DNA of 64,000 bases from positions 5,528,469 through 5,592,468 of the forward strand of contig OX453275.1 of assembly GCA_949710005.1 (NCBI GenBank), written 5' to 3'. The position numbers and the translations under genes are program-made. The stretch comes from Ricordea florida. Lineage: Eukaryota; Cnidaria; Anthozoa; Corallimorpharia; Ricordeidae. This document shows positions 35,040 to 44,454 of this stretch, in pieces. Every line of letters starts with the position of its first letter. The stretch's first letter is position 1. The notes under the pieces are model-generated. The model did no database searches, was not told where the DNA came from, and saw only the letters and a list, made by a program, of their open reading frames with translations.

Positions 35040-36640
35040 AGCAAGTTATTGATTTGAGGTAAAGAATTGTGTTCATGGTCATCGAGAAGTTTGTAATTTA
35101 GAACCTTTTTAAACTGACTTATGGACAGGGGTTTGACCTTTTCTTCAATTAAATTCCAAACTTTGGGTCCTTGGAAATGTATATATGGAAAGTGCTTTAG
35201 TTAGTATGAGGTTTAGATAAATATAGTACGTTTGCCTGAAGGCCAAGCGAGTATTATATCTATGAATTTGGTCAACTGAAATAAATAAATCATTAAAAAC
35301 CAAAGATAATTGATGGTTATAAAACTTGTACATAAAGTTTGCAACAAAATATTTAACAAGATCACTAAATTTGAGAATTTGTAACTGTTTAAATAAGGGA
35401 CTTGAATGCTCATCGAACTTTAAAAAAGGAATGATTCGTAAAGCTTTCTTTTGCAAGACGATTGACTGAAGAGTGGTAGGATAGGTGTTGCTCCAAGCAA
35501 TTATCATTAAGAAAGCCGGGGTAGATGAGCATATAATAAAGATTCACCACGCTAGAAATATCGAGATCATGAATAACAAACTTTAGAGAGTATACCCACA
35601 CCTTTTCTCACTTTCTTGGCAATATATTCAACTTGATTCTTCCAGTTCAAATTAGCACCAATCAAAACTCCCAAGTTCTTGATATAATATTCCCTATTAA
35701 CAGGAAACAAAATTAGATTTATCTACATTTAATGATAACTTAATATTTGCACATAATCATATGTGGATTTTGTTTAATTCGGTGCTTATATCAAAGGAGT
35801 GCAAAGACAAAATATCATTATGCTTTCAGAACATATTAGCATCGTCAGCAAAGAGATGGAAATAAAAGAGATCAGAGCAGAGATAAAAATCATTTATATT
35901 AAGTAAGAAAAGCAACGGACCCAAAGCAGATCCTTGGGGGATACCACAAGAAACTGGAAGAGCTAACATTATTGATAGAAACAACTTGCTGGCGATCAGC
36001 CATGTAAGATTTGAACCAGGTATAAATGCCTCACACCTGATACCATACTATTCCAATTTATCGAGGAGCATCTTATGATTTACTGTGTCAAACGCTTTGC
36101 AAAAATCTAAAAATATAGCACAAGATAAATCCTTTTTATCAATTGTCCTTTGCATTATATCAATAATACTTCTAATTGCTTGATTAGTTGAATGCTTGGT
36201 TATTAGCTGCCTTGAGATGCTATATGGTCCTGTGGCTTTGCCATTTTGGAGTTTAGATATTTCTGTTTCAATCTCAAAGGAAGTAGTAGGAAAGATAAAG
36301 AAACTATCACGGACAGGATTATTTAAATAATTCATTAGTGATTTATTGACAGACGGTATTGTATTAGCTAATCATTGCCAATATTAGAGAAATACTTATT
36401 CAAAGCTTGAGCTATCTCTATTTGATCTGTGATCTCAGAATCATTTAAATTGATCTTTGTGATTCTCAAGGTTGACTTAAAATTAATCATCCGTTTAATT
36501 CAATTCCAAATATATTTGCTATCCTTTGTATTTCTTAGGAAATAATTATGATAATATTGTCGCTGGCTTTGTTTTACAAGATAATTTATCTTATTTCTAT
36601 ATTTAAATTTCTGGAGATAATACATGTCTATCGATAACTT
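35040..36640 (-). pseudogene. decayed LINE with RT remnants
   Basis: The minus strand carries, in order, a linker (DSEITDQIEIAQALNKYF, 36450-36390), an RT fragment with IFLDFCKAFDTVNHKMLLDK (36335-36048) and the distal domain with IHRYNTRLAFRQT (35507-35145). Multiple stops and frameshifts separate them. The order and motifs parallel the LINE at 9534-12775, so both belong to related families. The palm block between 36048 and 35507 is heavily damaged, though a fragment equivalent to QGSALGPLLFLLN can still be traced near 35930. It is non-functional. Confidence 0.75.
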
Positions 36641-37298
36641 CAGATAATTTTGAATAGAAAGAATCAAACATACTAGATGGTTAATTTGTAAATGAAAAAA
36701 CTTTCATTCAGTCAATATCCAGTCACGAATTAGATAGCTTCTCCTCGTGATCAAACTTTGAACAATCTCTTTTACAAAGCTCGACATTTACTGGCAGAGA
36801 TGAGTAGCAGTAAAGAATTACAATTTATGATACCTAATAATTTATTTGTTTGCATATTTAACATGTACATAACACATGGCTGGGCTTAGATAATAATAAT
36901 TAAAAAAGGAAAAAAACTTTGAAGTAAAGCAAATCACAAAAAGCTCAGACTCCTTTTATCTACACCCCAGCCTTAAGTACTTGATGTCAATTAATTGTTC
37001 AAATCATTGTCAGTTCGAGTCGGTTATAATTAAGTCGTTTAAAACTATAAACGACTCAAGAGGAACAAGAAGCTCAATATGTATTGCTTTATATCCTTAC
37101 AGACATTTTACTGAAGCTTTTATTTGTTTTCATTGAATCTAGCTTATGATTTATCAAATATGCCAAGGTTATACCCAGCAAGATGTGATATTTTTATCAG
37201 TCTAGACCTTATAATCTCACAAACGAACCCGAGGCACCCGATTTGAACGAATTTGTGGGAAAAATGAAGCTAATCCTATGACATAAAAAAAATACTGA
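36641..37298. other. intergenic, nothing recognised
   Basis: AT-rich sequence without a credible gene. Confidence 0.4.
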
Positions 37299-37494
37299 TG
37301 CAAATGAATATATGAAGGACCATATATTTAAACTGCGGATTAATATGTAGTAACATTAATTGATCATCGCAGCTATGTACACAACTTAAGACGCTGTGAA
37401 TTTGAAGCCTGAAAAAAACTCAGGCTTGAACGGGATTCGAACCCATGACCTCTGCTATACCGGAGCAGTGCTCTACCAACTGAGCTATCAAGCC
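37299..37494 (-). mobile_element. tRNA-derived SINE, copy 1
   Basis: A 72-bp tRNA-like head (37494-37423) is followed on the minus strand by a CTGAGTTTTTTTCAGGC hairpin and a 110-bp body. Copy 2 at 37551-37751 is almost identical, so it is either a tandem duplication or a dimer. Confidence 0.65.
37423..37494 (-). tRNA. tRNA-like sequence (Thr GGT by position), probably SINE head
   Basis: A perfect 7-bp acceptor stem (GGCTTGA/TCAAGCC) is present with D stem GCTC/GAGC, anticodon stem CTGCT/AGCAG and T arm ATGGG-TTCGAAT-CCCGT. The anticodon loop CCGGTAT places GGT (Thr) at 34-36 but has C instead of U at 33. That defect plus the repeated flanks argues for a SINE or tRNA pseudogene rather than a working tRNA. 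Confidence 0.4.
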
Positions 37495-37550
37495 AACTGG
37501 GAGCTGGTCATATTGTTAGTTCGTTATATACCCGTAGATGAAGAAGAATG

Positions 37551-37751
37551 ATGCAAATGAATATATGAAGGACCATATATTTGAACTGCGGATTAATATG
37601 TAGTAACATTAATTGATCATCGCAGCTATGTACACAACTTAAGACGCTGTGAATTTGAAGCCTGAAAAAAAAAAACTCAGGCTTGAACGGGATTCGAACC
37701 CATGACCTCTGCGATACCGGAGCAGTGCTCTACCAACTGAGCTATCAAGCC
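37551..37751 (-). mobile_element. tRNA-derived SINE, copy 2
   Basis: Same structure as copy 1. The tRNA-like head is at 37751-37680. Confidence 0.65.
37680..37751 (-). tRNA. tRNA-like sequence, copy 2, probably SINE head
   Basis: Identical to copy 1 except A to C at the base of the anticodon stem (CTGCT against CGCAG), which breaks one pair. This supports pseudogene or SINE status. Confidence 0.35.
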
Positions 37752-39265
37752 AACTGTTGCATTTTTATATAAACCTTTATAAATCAGGGGCTTGGGGGGT
37801 GTCTCGAGTTCTAAGACCTCGAAACTTAAGACCTCATACCTCAGAACTCAGACCTCGAAAACTCAGAGCTCGAATAGACGGCGAATTATCTGATAATTTT
37901 CATGACTTCACTTGATCAAACAATGAAAATAGGAGTACTGTCCATGTTCATTTTCTGAAAGCAATGCAAATTGCTCACGAATAACTCTTTTCGAGAATTT
38001 AGGCTCACAAATAGAGTTTAGGCCACCACTGTTCTTGTTGAGGGATTCGACTGTTTGCTGTGAAAAAGACTCTATAATGATCATCTCTCGGCCAAGCGTC
38101 ACGTCGTCTTTAATCACTCCACTCCATCGATCCCACCTAAATGTGATGTTTACTCTCAAAAGCAATCTAAAGGAGAATTTGATATGGGTCGAAATTTGCC
38201 GGCTTTCCGAGTACCAAAAAGCATGAAAAAGTGTTTCAGATCTTCTATTGCCAGCCCCCAGACTAGAAATCTTTTTGTTCATAAGTGTATGGGATTTAAA
38301 AGCCCAATATTTAACCAAATTCAGTTTTATTATGAGTGCTGCTTCAAACAAACAACAGTCCAGATCGGTATCAGCTTTATAGCAAAGGAAGGATTGTTGT
38401 AGTGCCGACTGATCAGTTTTATTGGGATAAACTAGACGCTCCGTGAGAGTAAACTGGGTCGCCTGTTAGTGCGTGTTACACTTGAAGAAGAGGCACACTT
38501 AGTTGGGTGGTATTGAAGGCGCTGAAACTGGATTCCCCGGGTAATGCCGGAGTGGGGTAATACGAAAAAAAAAGATGAAGAATCCAATGCTGGGTACTCC
38601 TGGTAACCACCTACAATGGAAGAAGCAAGCTGGAGGATCAAGCTCTTATGCGGCATATTTCTCAATGTCTTAAGAAGAAAAATTCTTTATCAATACATAA
38701 ATCCAAGATCGACTCAGTCTAGCTCTTCAATCGTCAAGTTGAGTTTCAGTAAAGTCACTCCCACCGTGTCACTTAAAGTTCTGTAAGATACAGAAGCCAA
38801 TCAAAGTCAGCTGTTCCCACGGTTAAAAGGATAATTGCACATGCATTTCCCGTGATGACGACAGTCAGGCAACAAGGTGAAATTATTTAACTGAAAACGT
38901 TTGGAAGACAAAATATTGCTCTTGACATGTAGAAAATTAAAAAACGTGCTTATTGAAGTTGGAGGAGAAATGCAGATTGCAGCCATATGGACAATATGGT
39001 CGGTTTATTCCCTTCCGTGTGTAAAACGAAAGACCAAAGACCAGTGAAAGATGGCCATAACCCATGAATCATTTCGCAAGGCGAGACTGATAGAGAGGAA
39101 TCAAGTGCGTTCGCGTCTAATATTTTTTTTTTCGTTTTTCTTAAACATTGATGCTTATTATAGGGCTGTGTCTCGCACGGACTGGGAACTACGGAATTCG
39201 CGAATTTGATAGGCTTAAACTGATATAAAAAGCGGTCTAAACTTTGCCCTTTAGAGGCCTCATCA
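37752..39265. other. intergenic, nothing recognised
   Basis: A short repeated motif GACCTCGAAA/CTCAGACCTCG lies at 37805-37875. The open frame at 37908-38351 (minus) shows no family features or splice support. Confidence 0.4.
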
Positions 39266-39813
39266 TAGACAGGTTACATTTTGCGGCAAAACGTTGCAAA
39301 CTAAAATGTAAAAAATATTGACTACTTTCTGGAACAAACTCGCTCCTCTGTAAGCTGTAGTTATATATTACAAAACTCCAAGAAACTTAGGCTCACTTGG
39401 ACAACAAGTTAAATCTCCAAAAATACAAAAATTCCGGCTGAAAACTAAAACGTTCTAGACCTAGTTTCAACAAACATATTCCTAAGGAAAACCCTTGAAA
39501 CGAAACCCTCAATGCCACATTCTATTAAATGTCTTGTTGTAGACAGGTTACATTTTGCGGCAAAACGTTGCAAACTAAAATGTAAAAAATATTGACTACT
39601 TTCTGGAACAAACTCGCTCCTCTGTAAGCTGTAGTTATATATTACAAAACTCCAAGAAACTTAGGCTCACTTGGACAACAAGTTAAATCTCCAAAAATAC
39701 AAAAATTCCGGCTGAAAACTAAAACGTTCTAGACCTAGTTTCAACAAACATATTCCTAAGGAAAACCCTTGAAACGAAACCCTCAATGCCACATTCTATT
39801 AAATGTCTTGTTG
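39266..39813. repeat. perfect 274-bp tandem duplication
   Basis: 39266-39539 and 39540-39813 appear identical (TAGACAGGTTACATTTTGCG through GTCTTGTTG). The duplication ends exactly at the GTTGT target site of the retrotransposon. It may belong to the original 3' UTR or downstream region of the FP gene. Confidence 0.9.
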
Positions 39814-39814
39814 T

Positions 39815-40011
39815 TGTAACAACACGCGAGAGACTTTCTTTAGCAAACGATGTTTAATAATCATGTAGAGCGGATAGAAAAACAAGTAATACATGTGCTA
39901 GGAGTGGCTAGTGAAAAATCTAAACTATTTCCGGTAATAGATACCGCAGACACGTAAACTATTTCGGTCAGCCCTTGTGGTTTCTAGATAAACCACATTA
40001 GTTTCGTCACA
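39815..40011 (-). repeat. 3' LTR of the Ty3/gypsy element
   Basis: 197 bp, identical in my reading to 44226-44422, with TG...CA ends. Confidence 0.95.
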
Positions 40012-40096
40012 TCTTTCCTCCTATAAAGAAAGTAAGCTACATGTGTTTCCTAATAAATCAAGATCGAATCAACAAGTATTTAGAGGAACTAATAGT

Positions 40097-43000
40097 TCAT
40101 TTGGTGACAAAGTCCTTTAGGTGAGCAGGTGGTCTGCGGGTACGTTGTGATTTGCGTATACTAACAGGTTGTGAGTCAGGGGTGCTGGATGCTTGGGTCG
40201 GCGGCTGATTGGCTAGTTCAATGTGTTGAGGTTTTGTCTCTGCACATGATGTAGAAGGTTCTGGCTCGCTGGAGTCTACAATGGGAGGTTCTTTGGACTG
40301 AATCAGCTGGCGGCGGTTGCGACGGTATACAGTCTCACCGACTTTCACATCGTAGCTACGCGGACCAGCTTGTGCCATGCAGGTACCAGCGCTCCAGGTT
40401 TTCTGACCAGGTAGTTTCATGCGCACGGTTTCACCTTGTCCGATTGGTCGCAGTGCCGGCCTTGCATGCTTGTTGTAGTAGTGCTGCTGCCGCTGTTTGT
40501 TGCCAATAAGCGCGCGTGTCTCCTCTTCTGTTGAGTAACGAGGCTGTAACAGGGTACCGGCGACAGGAAGGAGGGTCTTGCAGCGACGTCCCATTAGACG
40601 CTGGGCGGGGCTGGTGCCAATTCCTTCAGTCGGGGTGTTCCGCCAATCTAACAGTGCTAGGAACTCTGATTGGCCAGACTCTTTACACTTGGTAAACAGG
40701 CGTTTCACAGTTTTCACGGCGTTCTCAGCCTTTCCATTTGACTGTGGATGGTAGGGTGATGATGTACTGTGTTTGAACATCCAGGTTTTCGCGAAGACAG
40801 CGAATTCAGCGGATGCAAACGGGGGACCGTTATCCGTCACGAGGACGTCTGGAATGCCATACCTGGCAAATACGGCTTTCATTTCTTTGATGACGTTGCG
40901 TGACGTCGCGGTGTTGAGTCGAGCAACTTCTATGAAGTTACTGTAGTAGTCAGTGATGACTAGGAGTGTGCGGTTGTCTAGCTCACAAAGATCAGCGGCG
41001 ACTTTGGACCAGGGACGGGCCACCACTTCGTGCTGTACGAGTGTTTCCTTGGCTTGTCCGGTGCGGTGGGCTAGGCATACGTCACACTTCGAGATGTACT
41101 CTCGTAGCTCGGTTGCCATGCGGGGCCAGTAGAGGGTATCACGTGCTCTGCGTATACACCCTTCAACGCCAATATGCGAGCTGTGTACCACTGCCATAAG
41201 CTCCTTACGTAGGGAGGCTGGTACTACGAGAAGTTGTCCTTTGAAGACGAGTTCGTTCTGGACAGTCAGCACATCTCTCATGTCGAAGTAGGGGTAGAGA
41301 CATTCCGGAATTTCGGATCTGGTTTCTGGCCATCCCCGGCGTATAGTAGCACGTAGCTGCTGTAACACAGGATCATCTGCCGATGCATGTCTGATCTGCT
41401 GCCAACGCTCGTCACTGACTGGTAGTGAGGCTGTGTGATCCACTTCCTCGAGCTCTTGCGTGAACTCACAGGCGTTGACCTCTGGGAGGAAAGCTCTGCT
41501 CAGGGTGTCGGCCAGAAACATGTCGTGACCTTTCTTGTAAGTCACTCGAAGGCTGTACTTTTGGAGTCTCAGCAACATTCGCTGGAGTCGCTTAGGTGCT
41601 GAGTGGAGTGGCTTTAGAAAGATTGACTCTAAGGGCTGGTGGTCGCTTTCCACATGGACTTCGTCACGGCCGTACACATACGGCTCAAAATGTTCGCACG
41701 CAAAAACGATTGCGAGCAGTTCCTTTTCTATTTGGGCATAGCGAGTTTCTGCATCTGTAAGAGCACGCGATGCGTAGGCCACCGGCTGTCCGTTTTGTAA
41801 TAGGGCGGCGCCTAACCCAAACTGAGAGGCGTCACACTGGAGCGTGACTTCTTCCTCTAGGTTGTAGTAGCGCAAGACTGGGGTAGTCATGACAGCATTC
41901 TTTAGCGCCACCAATGCCTCTTCTTGGGCAGTTTCCCAGGTCCACTGTACGTCTTTCTGGGTGAGTTCTCTTAATGGCTTTGTGATGTCAGACAGACGTG
42001 GTAGGAACTTGCTGAGATACTGTGCGAGTCCCAGCAATCTCTGAACTCCGGCCTTGTCTGTGGGTGCTGGCATTTCGCTGATCGCCCGGACTTTGGCGGG
42101 GTCTACACATAGACCTTTGTCTGTGGCGACGTGTCCGATGAACGGGACTTCCGTTAGTCGGAGGTTGAGCTTGTCCGTGTTGAGCTTAACGCCTCGCTCT
42201 TTGCAGCGTTCCAGGAATCTAATCAGGACTGTGTCGTGGTCATCAATGGCCTCTTCAACTGTGTTTCCGCAACCAATTGCGATAAAATCATCTGCCACGA
42301 CTTCGATGCCTGAAAGTCCTTCAATGAGCTCGTGCATTTTGCGTTGGAAGACTTCAGGAGCTGAGCTGATACCGAAAGGCAGGCGTCGCCAACGGTAACG
42401 TCCAAACGGGGTGTGAAAGGTTGTCAGGTAGGACGACTCTGCATCAAGGGCCACATGCCAGAATCCGTTTCGTACATCGAGCTTTGTGAAGACTTTCGCG
42501 CCATGGAGTCGAGTAGCAATGTCTTCAATTGTTGGGAGAGGGTAGTGCTCGCGTTGGACGGCACGGTTGAGGTCCCTGGGGTCCAGGCATACGCGTAGTT
42601 TTCCGTTTTTCTTCGGTACAGTTACCATGGAGCTTATCCATGCTGTGGGACAGGTCACGGGTGCAATGATTTCCTGTTTCTCCAAGTCTTCTAAGGTTTC
42701 TTTTACTTTAGCTCTGAGTGCCACAGGTACGCGACGCGGTGCGTGCTGTACAGGGTTAACGGTGCTGTCAATTCTAATATGGTGTTCACCGGCCAGCTTT
42801 CCGACACCTTCGCCGAAAACTTGCGGGTATTTCTTAATCAGGGCCATTTTGGTAATGGGCGCTTGCGTTACTTTTGCTGCCGTTTCGAGCGAGTACACTG
42901 GGGCATTTCCTGTTTGTGGTTTGTTTAATTGATCATTGTCAGTGTATGTAATGATCTTCATGCCCACACAGGCTTTTCGTCCAAGGAGGGGGCGGATTGT

Positions 43001-44152
43001 GTTGTTGTCAACAAGTTTACAATCCAACTGACATCTGTAGTCGTCACGCCACACGGTAATACGAACTTGGCCCACAACTTGTAATTTCGAACCACCGTAG
43101 GCTGAGAGTTGAGTGTTCAGTGGTGTCACGCGCTCCAATTTGTGGTCTTTTGTGGCTTTCTTGTAGAGACTCACCGGAATTACGTTGCACTGTGCTCCAG
43201 TGTCCGGTTGAAACCGCAGATAATTGCCAGACTCCAGTTTTAGTGTCACGAGTTGGGAATCATCCAGATCTACTGCTGATATCATGTCGGCGTAGAATAC
43301 CTCGGATTCGCTGACATCGTCGTCGACAGCTCTAACAAACGTGCGAGTGTTGTTGTCTCGTTTCTTACTGCGACATTTAGCTGCAAAATGCGATAGTTTA
43401 CCACACTTCAAACACGTCTTGCCGAAAGCCGGACATTGTTCTTTCTTTGCGTGATCATGAACAGAGCCACACCTCTCACATTCTTTGGGCTTTCCGTGTT
43501 GGGAGTCCTTGCCTTTGAGATTTCGTTTTCTTGGCACTTTAAGGTTCTTGCTTTGTTCTCTGACTGCATTTACAGTGCTTGATGGATTCTCTTCTTTTTC
43601 CATAAGTTTCATCTGAGCAGTCGTGCTCTCGGATGCCCTGCAGATTTCGTCTGTTTTGGCGAGTGTTAATGTTGTCTCTCTTAACAATCTCTCTCTGAGT
43701 TTGGGTTCACGAATTCCAAACAACAGGCGGTCGCGAAGTATTTCTTCGGGAGTTATTGTTGCAAAGTTGCAACCCTCGGCTAACTTTCGAAGTGCCGTGC
43801 GATACTGGTCGTAAGTCTCTCCTGGCTCTTGAATACGTCGGTTGAAGCGATATCTTTCGAAGGGAATGTTCTTGCGCGGTTCGCAGTAATCTCCTAGTTT
43901 CTTTAGTACTGGTCCGATTTTCTTGTCGTCTCCCTCGTTTACCCAGTCGTTGAAGGTCGAGTACACCTCTCTTGCTTCTTCGCCTATCACTGTCAAGAGT
44001 GTGGCTACTTGTACTGGCTGGGACTTCTCGCTGAGCTCTGTGGCGAGAGCGTAGTTTTCCCATGCTAACAGGAACTTTTTCCACTTTTCCGCAGCGTTCG
44101 AGTCATGAATCTCGAGGTACGCTGGAGGTGGTAGGGAGTATCCCGATGCCAT
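40097..44152 (-). CDS. Ty3/gypsy gag-pol polyprotein, single frame
   Basis: This is one uninterrupted 1351-codon frame. Order of domains, with approximate residues: Gag capsid-like (1-200); zinc knuckles CERCGSVHDH and CLKCGKLSHFAAKC (about 225-260); aspartic protease with DTGA (about 316); reverse transcriptase with VVADDFIAIG (about 620); RNase H beginning CDASQFGLGAAL (about 772); integrase zinc-binding HSSHIG...CDVC (about 987-1022) and catalytic D, D (TDNGPPF, about 1106), E (NGKAENAVK, about 1140). The C-terminus has no chromodomain. Gag and Pol share one frame without the frameshift used by many relatives. It copies the element's RNA and integrates the cDNA. All catalytic residues I can check are present, so it may be autonomous. 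Confidence 0.95.
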   Translation of the reverse strand: MASGYSLPPPAYLEIHDSNAAEKWKKFLLAWENYALATELSEKSQPVQVATLLTVIGEEAREVYSTFNDWVNEGDDKKIGPVLKKLGDYCEPRKNIPFERYRFNRRIQEPGETYDQYRTALRKLAEGCNFATITPEEILRDRLLFGIREPKLRERLLRETTLTLAKTDEICRASESTTAQMKLMEKEENPSSTVNAVREQSKNLKVPRKRNLKGKDSQHGKPKECERCGSVHDHAKKEQCPAFGKTCLKCGKLSHFAAKCRSKKRDNNTRTFVRAVDDDVSESEVFYADMISAVDLDDSQLVTLKLESGNYLRFQPDTGAQCNVIPVSLYKKATKDHKLERVTPLNTQLSAYGGSKLQVVGQVRITVWRDDYRCQLDCKLVDNNTIRPLLGRKACVGMKIITYTDNDQLNKPQTGNAPVYSLETAAKVTQAPITKMALIKKYPQVFGEGVGKLAGEHHIRIDSTVNPVQHAPRRVPVALRAKVKETLEDLEKQEIIAPVTCPTAWISSMVTVPKKNGKLRVCLDPRDLNRAVQREHYPLPTIEDIATRLHGAKVFTKLDVRNGFWHVALDAESSYLTTFHTPFGRYRWRRLPFGISSAPEVFQRKMHELIEGLSGIEVVADDFIAIGCGNTVEEAIDDHDTVLIRFLERCKERGVKLNTDKLNLRLTEVPFIGHVATDKGLCVDPAKVRAISEMPAPTDKAGVQRLLGLAQYLSKFLPRLSDITKPLRELTQKDVQWTWETAQEEALVALKNAVMTTPVLRYYNLEEEVTLQCDASQFGLGAALLQNGQPVAYASRALTDAETRYAQIEKELLAIVFACEHFEPYVYGRDEVHVESDHQPLESIFLKPLHSAPKRLQRMLLRLQKYSLRVTYKKGHDMFLADTLSRAFLPEVNACEFTQELEEVDHTASLPVSDERWQQIRHASADDPVLQQLRATIRRGWPETRSEIPECLYPYFDMRDVLTVQNELVFKGQLLVVPASLRKELMAVVHSSHIGVEGCIRRARDTLYWPRMATELREYISKCDVCLAHRTGQAKETLVQHEVVARPWSKVAADLCELDNRTLLVITDYYSNFIEVARLNTATSRNVIKEMKAVFARYGIPDVLVTDNGPPFASAEFAVFAKTWMFKHSTSSPYHPQSNGKAENAVKTVKRLFTKCKESGQSEFLALLDWRNTPTEGIGTSPAQRLMGRRCKTLLPVAGTLLQPRYSTEEETRALIGNKQRQQHYYNKHARPALRPIGQGETVRMKLPGQKTWSAGTCMAQAGPRSYDVKVGETVYRRNRRQLIQSKEPPIVDSSEPEPSTSCAETKPQHIELANQPPTQASSTPDSQPVSIRKSQRTRRPPAHLKDFVTK

Positions 44153-44225
44153 TCTTTTTACTCTTGCGTTGATGAGAAACTATGTGTAATATTGTACCAC
44201 TATAGCTCTCCACTCGCTGCCACCA

Positions 44226-44422
44226 TGTAACAACACGCGAGAGACTTTCTTTAGCAAACGATGTTTAATAATCATGTAGAGCGGATAGAAAAACAAGTAA
44301 TACATGTGCTAGGAGTGGCTAGTGAAAAATCTAAACTATTTCCGGTAATAGATACCGCAGACACGTAAACTATTTCGGTCAGCCCTTGTGGTTTCTAGAT
44401 AAACCACATTAGTTTCGTCACA
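44226..44422 (-). repeat. 5' LTR of the Ty3/gypsy element
   Basis: 197 bp. It carries ATTAAA on the minus strand (44269-44264), a possible polyadenylation signal for both the element and the upstream FP transcript (inference). Confidence 0.95.
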
Positions 44423-44454
44423 GTTGTCTCCTTGGCTTAAATGGCGTTTAGCCT

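Larger units (their letters stand above)
39815..44422 (-). mobile_element. intact Ty3/gypsy LTR retrotransposon
   Basis: Two 197-bp LTRs (39815-40011 and 44226-44422), which I read as identical, start TG and end CA and are flanked by the 5-bp target duplication GTTGT (39810-39814 and 44423-44427). On the minus strand the 5' LTR is at the right. The sequence TGGTGGCAGCGAG right after it (44225 downward) is the likely primer-binding site; the tRNA is unassigned. A polypurine tract AGGAGGAAAGA lies just before the 3' LTR (40022-40012). One open gag-pol frame fills the interior. Confidence 0.95.

Noticed and set aside
37908-38351. 147-codon minus-strand frame
   Set aside because: No recognisable domain, no splice context and no repeat support; probably chance.
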